Source: Bin87 sp963666865 (GTDB taxonomy: Bacteria; Chloroflexota; Dehalococcoidia; Lucifugimonadales; UBA3495). From it: a stretch of DNA of 64,000 nucleotides. The stretch is from the NCBI GenBank assembly GCA_963666865.1, contig OY763072.1, positions 1,550,001 to 1,614,000 on the forward strand, read 5' to 3'. The translations under genes were made by a program, and so were the position numbers. Every line of letters begins with the position of its first letter. Within the stretch, counting starts at the first letter, position 1. The notes under the pieces were generated by a model, which was not told the DNA's origin, did not search any database, and worked only from the letters and a program-made list of their open reading frames with translations. Shown one piece after another: positions 51,395 through 60,551 of this stretch.

Positions 51395-53776
51395 ATGGTC
51401 CAGCCAGACCATAGAGACCGGGAGATCGAGGTGCTCCAGGAGCGCCTTTCCCGGATGAGCGAGGCCAGCTTGAGCATCAGCGAGAGCCTGGACTTCGACA
51501 CGGTGTTGCAGAAGGTGCTCGATTCCGCCCGGGACCTCACCGGGGCCCGTTACGGCGTCATTGCGACCATGGACGAACAGGGCGGCCTGGAGGCGATCCT
51601 GACCTCGGGAACGAGTGAGGAAGAGCACCGACAATTGATCAGTCTGCCGGGGGGCACCGAAATCTTCGCGCACTTCATCGCCATCGCCGAGCCCCTGCGG
51701 CTGGACAACTACGGTGAATACGCGGCCTCGGTCGGGTTGGACGGGTTTCTTCCCATGCCGGTGTGGGCCGGCTTGTCCGCCACCATCAAGCACCGGGGCC
51801 AGTCCGTGGGCTTCATATGCTTGGGTCATGACCGGGAGGATAAGAAATTCAGCAACGAGGATGAGGAAACCCTGGTGATGTTCTCCTCCCAGGCGGCCAT
51901 GGTCATCGCCAACGCCCGGCGGTACCGGGACGAGCGGCGGGCCCGGGACGACCTGGAAACCCTGGTGAACACCTCCCCGGTGGGGGTGGTGGTCCTGGAC
52001 GCCGCCACCGGGGTGCCCAAATCCCTGAACCGGGAGGCGCTGAGGATGGTGGACCGCCTGCGCGATCCGGACCAGTCGCCCGGCGACCTGCTGGAGGTGG
52101 TGACCTTCCGGCGGGCCGACGGGCGGGAGATTTCGCTTAGCGAGTTTCCCCTGGCCGAACTGCTCCGGGTTCCCGAGACGGTGCGGGCCGAGGAGATCGT
52201 CATCAGCGTCCCCGACGGGCGCAGCGTCACCGTCCTGGTCAATGCCACGCCCATCCTGTCGGAGGCTGGCGAGCCGGAGACCTTCGTGATCACGCTTCAG
52301 GACATGACTCCCCTGGAGGAGATGGAACGGCTACGGGCCGAGTTTCTGGCCATGGTCAGCCACGAACTCAGTACACCACTGGCCGCCGTCAAGGGTTCAA
52401 TCACGACGTTGCTGGAAACTGCCTCGGATCTTGACCCCGCCGAGATGACCCAGTTCTTCCGCATCATTCGGGATCAATCCGACCAGATGAGGTACCTCAT
52501 CAGCGACCTGCTCGACGTGGCTCGCATCGATTCCGGGACGCTGACGGTTACGCCGGAGCCTTCGGACCTGCATATGCTGGTGGACGATGCGCGCCGGCGT
52601 TTTGTGGGCGGAGGCGGCCGGGACAACCTGGACATAGCGTTGGCGCCGGACCTGCCCCTGGTGGTCGCTGACAAGCGTCGCATCGTTCAGGTGCTGAGTA
52701 ACTTGCTCTCGAACGCGGCCGGATACTCGCCGGAAGGGTCGCCGGTCATCGTAACCGCCGTGCGGGAGGGAGTACACGTGGCGGTCTCGGTCATCGACCG
52801 CGGACACGGCATTCCTGCTGACCGGTTGCCACAGCTGTTCCGCAAGTTCTCGCGCGCTCACAGCGGAGATGCCGGGTCCGATGTCGAAGGGTCGGGCCTG
52901 GGCCTCGCCATCTGCAAGGGCATTGTGGAGGCTCACGGCGGCCGCATTTGGGCCGAGAGCGACGGACCGGGCCTTGGGTCCAGGTTCACGTTTACGCTGC
53001 CCACGGTGGAGGACCTCGCCACCGCCGCGCTGGCCCCAGCCCCAACGCGTTCGCGGCGAGGGGGTAAAGGCCGGGTTCGTATCCTCGCCGTTGACGATGA
53101 TCCCCAGGCGCTCCGGTACATTCGCGGCGTCCTGACCAAGGCCGGCTACACCCCCGTCGTAACCGGGGACCCCACGGACGTGCCCCGCCTGATGGAAGAG
53201 GAGAAGCCGCACCTGGTGCTGCTGGACCTGATGCTGCCCGAGACTGACGGGGTTGAGGTCATGAACCACATCCACCGGACTGCGGACGTGCCGGTCATCT
53301 TCCTTTCGGTGTACGGTCAGGACGAGGTCATCGCCCGGGCCTTCGACATGGGGGCGACTGACTACGTGGTGAAGCCCTTCTCGCCCACGGAGTTGTCGGC
53401 GCGGATCCGGGCGGCCCTGCGCAAGCGGATGGGGCCCGACTGGGGCGATCCTTCCGCATCCTACGCCGCCGCTGGCCTGCGCATCGATTACGCCGTGCGG
53501 GAAGTGACCGTGGCCGGCGAACCGGTGGACCTGACCCCCACGGAGTACGCGGTACTCTACCAACTGGCGGTCCATGCCCCGCGGGTGATGAATCACAGCA
53601 TGCTGCTCCAGCGGGTTTGGGGTCCGGAACGGGTGGGCGAGGCCTGGCTGCTGCGGGACGTGGTGAAAAGGCTGCGCCGGAAGCTCGGCGACTCCGCCGC
53701 CGACCCCAAGCACATCGTCACCGAGCCCCGGATGGGCTACCGAATGGTCAATGTAAGTGGCGATGGCGTTGGGTAG
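51395..53776 (+). CDS. second GAF-PAS histidine kinase-receiver-winged-helix fusion
   Basis: 793 residues, paralogous over its whole length to 39316-41733. Coiled coil, GAF (about 25-170), PAS (185-305), HisKA with FLAMVSHELSTPLAAVKG (His323), HATPase (N-box near 437-441, EGSGLGLAICKG 498-509), receiver (acidic D567-D569, phospho-acceptor Asp611 in LVLLDLMLPETDG, VKPFSP), and an OmpR-type winged helix (TPTEYAVLYQLAVHAPRVMN, RDVVKRLRRKLGD). GGGAGG lies just before the ATG. GAF and PAS differ most from the paralog, while the kinase core and DNA-binding domain are closest, so the two probably sense different signals but may share targets. It lies between the coiled-coil gene and exoprotein genes. 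Confidence 0.95.
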   Translation: MVQPDHRDREIEVLQERLSRMSEASLSISESLDFDTVLQKVLDSARDLTGARYGVIATMDEQGGLEAILTSGTSEEEHRQLISLPGGTEIFAHFIAIAEPLRLDNYGEYAASVGLDGFLPMPVWAGLSATIKHRGQSVGFICLGHDREDKKFSNEDEETLVMFSSQAAMVIANARRYRDERRARDDLETLVNTSPVGVVVLDAATGVPKSLNREALRMVDRLRDPDQSPGDLLEVVTFRRADGREISLSEFPLAELLRVPETVRAEEIVISVPDGRSVTVLVNATPILSEAGEPETFVITLQDMTPLEEMERLRAEFLAMVSHELSTPLAAVKGSITTLLETASDLDPAEMTQFFRIIRDQSDQMRYLISDLLDVARIDSGTLTVTPEPSDLHMLVDDARRRFVGGGGRDNLDIALAPDLPLVVADKRRIVQVLSNLLSNAAGYSPEGSPVIVTAVREGVHVAVSVIDRGHGIPADRLPQLFRKFSRAHSGDAGSDVEGSGLGLAICKGIVEAHGGRIWAESDGPGLGSRFTFTLPTVEDLATAALAPAPTRSRRGGKGRVRILAVDDDPQALRYIRGVLTKAGYTPVVTGDPTDVPRLMEEEKPHLVLLDLMLPETDGVEVMNHIHRTADVPVIFLSVYGQDEVIARAFDMGATDYVVKPFSPTELSARIRAALRKRMGPDWGDPSASYAAAGLRIDYAVREVTVAGEPVDLTPTEYAVLYQLAVHAPRVMNHSMLLQRVWGPERVGEAWLLRDVVKRLRRKLGDSAADPKHIVTEPRMGYRMVNVSGDGVG

Positions 53777-53877
53777 GCCATTGATCCCCGCGACCGATGC
53801 GGACGCGCCCGGACCCTGGAGTTTGTCGTCAGATTAAGTTGTCAAGCGTATCTGTTCAGATTTGCGGCGCCGTCGCA

Positions 53878-53965
53878 ATTCAAAGTCCGTCATACCGGCA
53901 TTCAAAGTCCGTCATACCGGCATTCAAAGTCCGTCATACCGGCATTCAAAATTCGTCATACCGGC
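53878..53965. repeat. four tandem 22-bp repeats growing out of a family C end
   Basis: Unit ATTCAAAGTCCGTCATACCG plus GC, four times (starts 53878, 53900, 53922, 53944). The last copy runs into the family C repeat at 53954, whose first bases (CGTCATACCGGC) are part of the unit. The array therefore looks like repeated duplication of the element's end plus its flank. Confidence 0.85.
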
Positions 53966-54050
53966 GAAAGCCGGTATCCAGGAATCTTTGACCTATTCAC
54001 GTTGACTGAGGCGCGGCGTTTCTGGATTCCTGCTTTCGCAGGAATGACGG
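53954..54050. repeat. dispersed repeat family C, copy 3
   Basis: Begins CGTCATACCGGCGAAAGCCG and ends CAGGAATGACG. Joined to the tandem array on its left. Confidence 0.85.
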
Positions 54051-54184
54051 GATAACTTGACGACACGCCCCTACCCACGCTAGCTGCGCCGGCCGCCGAA
54101 ATCAAACCACCTGATACGGAACGCTACCTGGTAGTGTTGCAATTTACTGATGCGTGAATTGAAAACTAAACCCCAGCACACCAT

Positions 54185-54263
54185 CGTCATTCCTGCGAAA
54201 GCAGGAATCCAGAGTTCGCCGCTGCGAAGACGTTCTGGATTCCCGCTTGCGCGGGAATGACGG
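54185..54263. repeat. dispersed repeat family C, copy 4
   Basis: Shorter copy (79 bp), CGTCATTCCTGCGAAAGCAG to GCGGGAATGACG. Confidence 0.85.
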
Positions 54264-54308
54264 GGTTGTTTAGCTAATCGCTCACGCATCAATAGGTGGT
54301 TTCGATCT

Positions 54309-54336
54309 GTAGGGGCGAATAATCATTCGCCCCTAC
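54309..54336. repeat. 28-bp palindrome, second copy of the 1004-1031 repeat
   Basis: GTAGGGGCGAATAAT arm and inverted partner with one central change from the first copy. It lies just beyond the stop of the LRR exoprotein gene, as the first copy lies at the AKR stop, which suggests a 3'-end role or preference. Confidence 0.8.
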
Positions 54337-54358
54337 CCACGTTAGCTGCGCCGGCCGC

Positions 54359-57300
54359 CTAACGCCAGAATATGCTGGCGTTGGTATCGTAACGGTCGGG
54401 AATGGCCGCGACGGTCGCGCTGCCGGGCAGGGTCAGGGTGAACGGATGCCCGGCGTTGCCCGACGTGCTCAGCATTTGGAGGTACGTCATGTCCTCGAAC
54501 ATGGCCGTGGTCAGGGCGTTGGCCGGCAGGTCGTTTTCGCTCAGGTCGATGACGGAAAGAGCCGTTAGGCCGTCGAATGGGTCGGTACCCACCGAGGTCA
54601 GCCCGCCGTCCGCCATGAGCAGGAACTCGAGGCCGGTGACGTCGCTGAGCAGGTTGGCGGGCAGCGTGGTGAAACTGTTGCCGCTCAGGTTGAGCGAATA
54701 GAGGCTGCTCAAGCCGTCGAACGCGTCGGCGTTGAGCGAGGAAATCGTGTTGCCCTTCAGGGTCAGGAACTCCAGCTTGGGGACCTTGCTGAACGCGTTG
54801 GCGGACAGCGCGCTGAGGCTGTTGTCGTTGAGACCCAGCGCCTCCAGGCTGGACGGGCCGGTGAAGGCGTTGGCCGGCAGGGCGGTAATTGCGTTGCCTC
54901 CCAGGTCCAGGACGCGAAGGCCGGTCAAGCCATTGAAGGTGGTGGCGGTCATGCCGGTCAGGGCGTTGCCGTTCAGCGTCAGCGTCCGCACCGTGGACAG
55001 CTTTGAGTCGCTGAAGAGGTCGCCGTGCAGACTCGTCAGGTGGTTGTCGTGCAGATAGAGTTCCCTCAGGTTGGTCATCCTGTTGAAGGAGTTGGCGGGC
55101 AGGATAGTATTGTTACCGCCCACCCCGCTATTGCTGAGGTCCAGCCGCTCGATTTTGGTCGCGCCGTTGAACGGGTTGGGAGGCAGCACAATCAGCGAGT
55201 TGCCGCTCAGGTCCAGCTCCATAAGTTCGGTCTGTTTGAGGAAGGTGTTGCCCGAAAGGGAGCCCAGCCTGTTGCCGGCCAGGCTCAGGGTCGCCAGGTC
55301 GGGCATCATGCCGAACACGCCCGTGGGCAGCGTCGTGATCTGGTTGCCGGCCAGGTTCAGCGACGTCAGATTGGTGAGGCCGTCAAAGGTGGTCGCCTCA
55401 AGGGTGGTCAGGCTGTTGTTGGCCAGGTTCAGGAGTCGCAACTCGCGCAGCGAGTCGAACACGCCGTCGGGAAGCGTCGTCAGGGTTGAGTTCCGGTTCA
55501 GGTCCAGGCCGGTGAGGTCGGGAATGCCGGCGAAGGCGGCGGCGTCCACGGTGGCCAGCTGGTTATTGGTCAGGTACAGGGTCCGCAGGGCGGTCAATTT
55601 GTTGCTGGTCAGGTTCAGCAACCAGAGCCGGGACAAACCCTGGAAGATGCCGTCGGGAAGGGTCGTCAGGCCCAGCCCCGACATATCGATCATTTCGAGG
55701 TTGTGCAGGCCGCGGAAAATGCCCGCCGGCAGCGTGGTCTCGCTGTTCACCTCGGCGATGGGATTGCCGGCGATGCTCAGGGACACCAGGTTGGACAGGC
55801 CGTCAAAGTCGCCGGCGGCCAGGGCCGTGATGCTCTGGCTGCTGACGTCCAGCGCGGTGACCATTTCCAGATGGGCCGCGGTGACGTTGGCGCAGGCCGA
55901 CTGGCCCGTGGCCGTCAGCAGGGCGGTCTGCACCTCGGCGGTGCGGCTGCAGACCCCGACGGTGGCGACGGGCGTGACGGTCAGGGCCGCGGCGGGGGTT
56001 GCTCCGTTGGAGTTCACGGCCCGCACCAGGACGGTGTATTCGGTTCCGGCCGTCAGGCCGCTGATGAATTGGGAGTTGGCGTTGCGGCCGTTGGGGAGCT
56101 TTGACCCCTGGTAGTGGTAGGGGCGCGGCGCGTCGAGGTCCTGCCAGGTCGCTCCGCCGTCGGTGGAGTACTGGTGGCCGGTGACGGACGTGTCCAGGGT
56201 CTCGGCCCAGACCAGGGTGAGGCTGCCCGGGCCGGCCGTGGCGGTGAAGTTCTCGACAGCGATGGGCCTTTCAAACGACAGCTTGGGATAGAGCCCGGGG
56301 GAGAACCGCCAGGTATCGGTGCTCCAGCCCCTCCAGACCAGGTCGGTGGGACCGGTGCCGGACTGCAACTGTTCGGTGGTCCTTCCGGCGCCCTTGTTCC
56401 CGTCGGACCGTCCGCTGACTTCCATGTCGTAATAGCCATATGGGGTGTTGGCGCTGATGTTGCCGCCCACCAGTCCGCCGGAGCTGTTGGGGGGGTTGCC
56501 GCTGGCGTTGCTCACCGGGCCGGCGGCGTAAACGTCGTTGATTGTGCCCTTATGCAACGATCCCACGAGGCCGCCGATGGCGTTGAACGCTCCCGCGGTG
56601 GAGGACACGGCGGCGGTGGAGTAGCTGTCGCTGATGCTGGCGCTGTTATTGTCCCGGTTGCCCCCGGCCAGTCCGCCGATCCAGACGTATTTGGTGCCGG
56701 TGCCCGGGTTGTTGGTGGTTACGGTCCCGCCCTGGACGAAAACGCTGGTGATGGTCCCCTTGTTGGTCCCCACCAGCGCGCCCACCGCCGGCCCGTTGTT
56801 GGGATAGCCCGGGGCGGACACCTGGGGAGCGATCAGCCCCAGGTTCCGGATCACGCCGTTGCCCGCCAACACGGCGAAGAGGCCGACCTGGTCTCGCCTC
56901 GCATTGATGCGCAGGCCGGAGATGGTGTGGCCGTTGCCCTCAAAGATGGCGTTGTACCAGCCAGACGAGTCGCCGCCGATAGGCCACCAGAAGGGCGGTT
57001 CGCCGTAGGGCGGGAGGGCCAGGTTGAGGTCGGCGATGAGCTCGTACCCCGTGCAGCCGGTGGCGGGGCAGCCCATGCCGTCTGCCGCGTTGGCGCCGAG
57101 GAAGGCCGCTTCGTACAGGGCCCGGCTCTCATCATTGCCGATTCGGCCGTCGCCGTCGACGTCATAGAGAATAGCCCCCAGCTGGGCGGCGTTGGAGATC
57201 TCAATCAGGCCGTCGTCGTCGGTGTCGTGGTCGGCGCTGTTCCGCGACGTTTCGTTGTACAAGACCCGGGTGAAATTGGCCACCTGGTTACTCGACGGGT

Positions 57301-57364
57301 CCTGCAGCGCGTTGACGGCCGAGGCCCGGTTGTAGCTCAGCGCGACCTTCTGGCCCTGGGTCAC
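54359..57364 (-). CDS. GLUG / fibronectin / leucine-rich-repeat exoprotein piece
   Basis: Open for 1001 residues. Start: end of a SwmB-like domain (VTQGQKVALSYNRASAVNAL). Then an EF-like acidic segment (DHDTDDDGLIEISNAAQLGA), GLUG repeats (GGLAGGNRDNNSASISDSYS; GGLVGSLHKGTINDVYAAGP), a fibronectin type III domain (about 395-470), and about fifteen leucine-rich repeats (from LEMVTALDVSSQSITALAAG, e.g. LRELYLHDNHLTSLHGDLFS) to the C-terminal cap GHPFTLTLPGSATVA. It has no signal peptide; the upstream gene 57288-60332 supplies one and runs into this gene in another frame, so the two are probably one giant secreted protein broken by a frame change near 57370. Confidence 0.8.
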   Translation of the reverse strand: MTQGQKVALSYNRASAVNALQDPSSNQVANFTRVLYNETSRNSADHDTDDDGLIEISNAAQLGAILYDVDGDGRIGNDESRALYEAAFLGANAADGMGCPATGCTGYELIADLNLALPPYGEPPFWWPIGGDSSGWYNAIFEGNGHTISGLRINARRDQVGLFAVLAGNGVIRNLGLIAPQVSAPGYPNNGPAVGALVGTNKGTITSVFVQGGTVTTNNPGTGTKYVWIGGLAGGNRDNNSASISDSYSTAAVSSTAGAFNAIGGLVGSLHKGTINDVYAAGPVSNASGNPPNSSGGLVGGNISANTPYGYYDMEVSGRSDGNKGAGRTTEQLQSGTGPTDLVWRGWSTDTWRFSPGLYPKLSFERPIAVENFTATAGPGSLTLVWAETLDTSVTGHQYSTDGGATWQDLDAPRPYHYQGSKLPNGRNANSQFISGLTAGTEYTVLVRAVNSNGATPAAALTVTPVATVGVCSRTAEVQTALLTATGQSACANVTAAHLEMVTALDVSSQSITALAAGDFDGLSNLVSLSIAGNPIAEVNSETTLPAGIFRGLHNLEMIDMSGLGLTTLPDGIFQGLSRLWLLNLTSNKLTALRTLYLTNNQLATVDAAAFAGIPDLTGLDLNRNSTLTTLPDGVFDSLRELRLLNLANNSLTTLEATTFDGLTNLTSLNLAGNQITTLPTGVFGMMPDLATLSLAGNRLGSLSGNTFLKQTELMELDLSGNSLIVLPPNPFNGATKIERLDLSNSGVGGNNTILPANSFNRMTNLRELYLHDNHLTSLHGDLFSDSKLSTVRTLTLNGNALTGMTATTFNGLTGLRVLDLGGNAITALPANAFTGPSSLEALGLNDNSLSALSANAFSKVPKLEFLTLKGNTISSLNADAFDGLSSLYSLNLSGNSFTTLPANLLSDVTGLEFLLMADGGLTSVGTDPFDGLTALSVIDLSENDLPANALTTAMFEDMTYLQMLSTSGNAGHPFTLTLPGSATVAAIPDRYDTNASIFWR

Positions 57365-60332
57365 CGCCGAGGACAGGGTCAGCTTGAGCCAGGCGCACCC
57401 GGATGGTCGCGCCGGTCGCCGAGGTGTCCCAGGTCACATCGTCGTTCCAGGTGACCGTCACATCGACCAGGTCGCCGGGACGGTAGGTGTCCGGCACGCT
57501 GTCAGCATCCGAGTCATGGCTGGGCACCGAGGTGATGGCCACCGATTTGATCTTGACGGTGCTCACGGCGTCAATGGTGAAGGTCTGGCTGGCGGTGTCC
57601 GCGGCGGAGCGGTCGTCGTCGGCGTCCTCGGCCTGGTAGGTTACGGTGTAGGAGCCGGCCGTGGTCGGCGTGCCCGAGATGGTGCGGGTGAGCCGGTCGA
57701 AGGTCAGTCCCGGGGGCAGCCCGGTTGCCGTGTGGTATTGTCCGTAGAAGTCCGTGCCCCGTACGCGTTCCTTGGTCAGCACGTCGCCGCCGCTGGCCGC
57801 GGGCAGCACCACGGGCGTCATGGGCCGGTTGATGCGCAGCGAAAAGTCATCCACCGTTTCGCCGAAGGCGGGCACGGTTGAGTTCAGAACGCCAAGGGTA
57901 GAAATGGTCCTCACCTTCGTGGTGACCGACGCGCCGTGGGGGTCGGTCGCCGTCAGCGTGTAGGTGACGGCTGTGCTTGCCCATCTGAGGTCGACGTCGA
58001 CCCAAAACCGGCCGTTGCCAACGAATGGCGTGTTGCTGGCGAACCGGAGGGTGTCCGGAACACTGTATTCCACAGTGATGGACAGCGGGTCGGCGTCCCG
58101 ATCGTCGAATACAGACGCACCGTCCCCTCGTGTGCAGATCGTCGGGAACTCGGTGGTCTCGGTTCCCCGGGCAATCAATAGAATCGATATCAGTGTTCCG
58201 GGCGGAGTGTTTCTAGATTCCGCGACTTTGTTTTGCGGGTCGGAGAGCACGACACAACGTGAGTCCTGGAATTGTAGGACCCGGGGGGCGTTGTTGCCGG
58301 CGGGCGGGGCGTCGGTGCTGCCGCTGCCCGAGGTTGACCAAGGGCCGGTCTCCTTGCCGTTGCTGGCCCGCACCTGCACCCGGTAGGCGGTGCTGGCCTT
58401 CAGCCCCCGGATGGTGGCCGCGGCGGTCGGGCCATAGTGGTCGTGGCCGCCGCGAAGGCGCTCGTCAGCCTCGATCCAGTCGGCGTCGTCGGTCGGGTCC
58501 GCGGCGCCGGCGAAGAAGCGCACGTCGTAGTCGGTGATGGGCGAGTTGCCGGTGGTACTGGGCGCGGTCCAGCTCACCGTGACGCTGCCGCCGGAGGCGC
58601 CGGCAACGGTGACCGCGGTGGGCGCGCCCGGCGTGGTCCGGGTGTCGGCGGTCACGGCCTGGTTGCTGAAGCTGGGCGCGTGATCGCCGCCGAGGGCGCG
58701 CCGCAGCGGCTTGGCGTCCTGGTGGGAGTACGAAACGGTGACCGTAGCGCCGGCCGCAATCTCCGACGCCAGCGCCAGGTCCACCGCCGCGCCGTGGATG
58801 GACACCTGGTTCACGGTGACGGTGGAGGGGGTGCCGCCGCTTGCGGTGACCGTGACGGTGAACTGGGTGGCCGCCGGGGCCGGCGACTTCCGTATGGCCC
58901 GGTGGAACACCAGGCTCACCGTGTCGCCGTCCCACCAGGCGTTGGTGAGCTTGGGCGGGCTGGCCCAGGCGGTGCTGATCTTGCATTCCGCCGTGGCGGT
59001 CAGTCCGCCCGGGTCGGTGGCCGTGATCGTGATCACCGTCTCGAAGGGGTCGGACAGGGGCGGGCTGATGTCGTTGAGCGTGGTACTGGCCACCGGCTGG
59101 TAGTTCAGCTGGGTGGCGCCGCCGCTGGTGGCGATGACGCTGGTGGTCGCGTTGTAGGTGCTGGTCCGGTCGGCGGGAACGGCGAAGGTGTAGGTCAGCG
59201 CGTCGCCGTCCGGGTCGCTGAAGAGGGATAGACTGGGGGTTCCGCCAACGATGGTTTGCACCGTCGTCAGCGTCCCGGCGGGCGCGGCGGTGGCCGCGAG
59301 GCAGGCGGTTTTGAGCGAGTTGTCGTTGAGGGTGGGCGCCTCGTTTGAATCCGGCTGCACGATCTGCCGCGAGGTCTGCGGGAATACCGTGAACCGCTGG
59401 GCCAGGTAGGGGCCGCAGCCGGCGTCGTTGCAGGCCTGCAAACGCACCACCCAATCGCCGTAGGAGGCCACGGAGAAGGAGCCTTTGGAGGCGGTCACGG
59501 TTACGCCGGTGTTCAGCTTGGTGCCGGCCCCGGCCGGCCGCCAGCGCATCCAGTAATCGTCGGCCTGGTCAATGTCGTCCCAGTCCAGGCTCACGGACCG
59601 GGAACCCGGGGTGGTGGTGATGGTCAGGCCCGTGGGCTTGGCCGGGAGTTCCTGCTTCGGCTCCGGCGTGGATGCCGGCGTGGGTTCGGGGGTGGGTTCC
59701 GGTGTGGGCTCCGGCGTCGGTTCGGGTGTGGGCTCCGGTGTGGGTTCGGGTGTGGGCTCCGGTGTGGGTTCGGGTGTGGGTTCGGGTGTCGGTTCCGGCG
59801 TCGGTTCGGGTGTTGGTTCCGGCGTCGGTTCGGGTGTTGGTTCCGGCGTCGGTTCCGGCGTGGGTTCGGGTGTTGGCGTGGGTGTCGCCGACGCCGCGTT
59901 GCGCACCGCCTGGCCGTAGAAGCTGGCCACCCGGTTGCCGGCGGCGTCCTGGAGAGGTACGTCGGGGTAGGTCGCGTCGTAGTTCAACTTCACCGTCTGG
60001 CCGGCGGATGCCGCCGTGCCCAGGACGATGGTCAGGGTTTTGCCGTTGATGGAGACGCTGGCCGGGCTGACGCTGGCGCCATCGATGATGCCGTCCGCCC
60101 AGATGGCAAACTGCATCCCGGCGGTGCTGGTGGCGCGCAGGGCCTCGCTGAAGGTCACGGTCACTCTGGCGCCATCCACCGTCGCGCTGGCCACGGTGGG
60201 CGGCGTGTCGTCGGCCTGCCCGTGGGCGGGACCGGAGCTCAGCAGCAGCGCCAGGATGACGGCGAGCGGGAGGATCAGCGCTGCCAGAGACAGCAAAACG
60301 GGAGGGCGTTGGAGGACGGCGGGGAAACTCAT
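57288..60332 (-). CDS. SwmB / PEPT-linker / fibronectin exoprotein with signal peptide
   Basis: From ATG 60332 (GGAG 9 bases upstream; 60356 is less likely) 1014 residues. A signal peptide (VLLSLAALILPLAVILALLL, cleavage near GQAD) is followed by a SwmB domain (VASATVDGARVTVTFSEALR; GNRVASFYGQAV), a long Pro-Glu-Pro-Thr linker (about residues 155-225), a fibronectin domain, Ig/cadherin-like domains, a second SwmB-type domain (LVFHRAIRKSPAPAATQFTV), another FN3, and a putative Ig-like domain (LPPGLTFDRLTRTISGTPTT). The end DVTWDTSATGATIRVRLA should continue into the next SwmB domain, but the frame changes and stops at 57288. It overlaps the LRR gene by 77 bases. Confidence 0.8.
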   Translation of the reverse strand: MSFPAVLQRPPVLLSLAALILPLAVILALLLSSGPAHGQADDTPPTVASATVDGARVTVTFSEALRATSTAGMQFAIWADGIIDGASVSPASVSINGKTLTIVLGTAASAGQTVKLNYDATYPDVPLQDAAGNRVASFYGQAVRNAASATPTPTPEPTPEPTPEPTPEPTPEPTPEPTPEPTPEPTPEPTPEPTPEPTPEPTPEPTPEPTPEPTPEPTPASTPEPKQELPAKPTGLTITTTPGSRSVSLDWDDIDQADDYWMRWRPAGAGTKLNTGVTVTASKGSFSVASYGDWVVRLQACNDAGCGPYLAQRFTVFPQTSRQIVQPDSNEAPTLNDNSLKTACLAATAAPAGTLTTVQTIVGGTPSLSLFSDPDGDALTYTFAVPADRTSTYNATTSVIATSGGATQLNYQPVASTTLNDISPPLSDPFETVITITATDPGGLTATAECKISTAWASPPKLTNAWWDGDTVSLVFHRAIRKSPAPAATQFTVTVTASGGTPSTVTVNQVSIHGAAVDLALASEIAAGATVTVSYSHQDAKPLRRALGGDHAPSFSNQAVTADTRTTPGAPTAVTVAGASGGSVTVSWTAPSTTGNSPITDYDVRFFAGAADPTDDADWIEADERLRGGHDHYGPTAAATIRGLKASTAYRVQVRASNGKETGPWSTSGSGSTDAPPAGNNAPRVLQFQDSRCVVLSDPQNKVAESRNTPPGTLISILLIARGTETTEFPTICTRGDGASVFDDRDADPLSITVEYSVPDTLRFASNTPFVGNGRFWVDVDLRWASTAVTYTLTATDPHGASVTTKVRTISTLGVLNSTVPAFGETVDDFSLRINRPMTPVVLPAASGGDVLTKERVRGTDFYGQYHTATGLPPGLTFDRLTRTISGTPTTAGSYTVTYQAEDADDDRSAADTASQTFTIDAVSTVKIKSVAITSVPSHDSDADSVPDTYRPGDLVDVTVTWNDDVTWDTSATGATIRVRLAQADPVLGGDPGPEGRAELQPGLGRQRAAGPVE
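59652..59887 (-). repeat. PEPT tetrapeptide-coding tandem repeat
   Basis: About seventeen 12-bp units coding Pro-Glu-Pro-Thr, a rigid spacer between the first SwmB domain and the FN3 domain. Synonymous changes (GGTTCC, GGCTCC, GGTTCG) alternate in longer blocks, showing duplications of several units at a time. Confidence 0.85.
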
Positions 60333-60400
60333 GATCTCATCTCCAGTACAGGGCAACGATGCAGTTATTGGATTGGCGCGTTATTTTGAAATCCCGCACC

Positions 60401-60504
60401 CGTCACTCCGGCGAAAGCCGGAGTCCAGAAGTCGCAATGTGAAAGAATTCGGAATGATGGTTAACGATTTAGGTCATTGGATTCCGGCTTTCGCCGGAAT
60501 GACG
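60401..60504. repeat. dispersed repeat family C, copy 5
   Basis: CGTCACTCCGGCGAAAGCCG to the inverted end GCCGGAATGACG, in the upstream region of the SwmB exoprotein gene. Confidence 0.85.
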
Positions 60505-60551
60505 ATCCCAACTGAGTAAGTCCTATGACGTTGCGAGCCGGCTCGGACTGG

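Noticed and set aside
53878..53965. CRISPR array
   Set aside because: The 22-bp units are directly adjacent with no unique spacers, and no cas gene is nearby.
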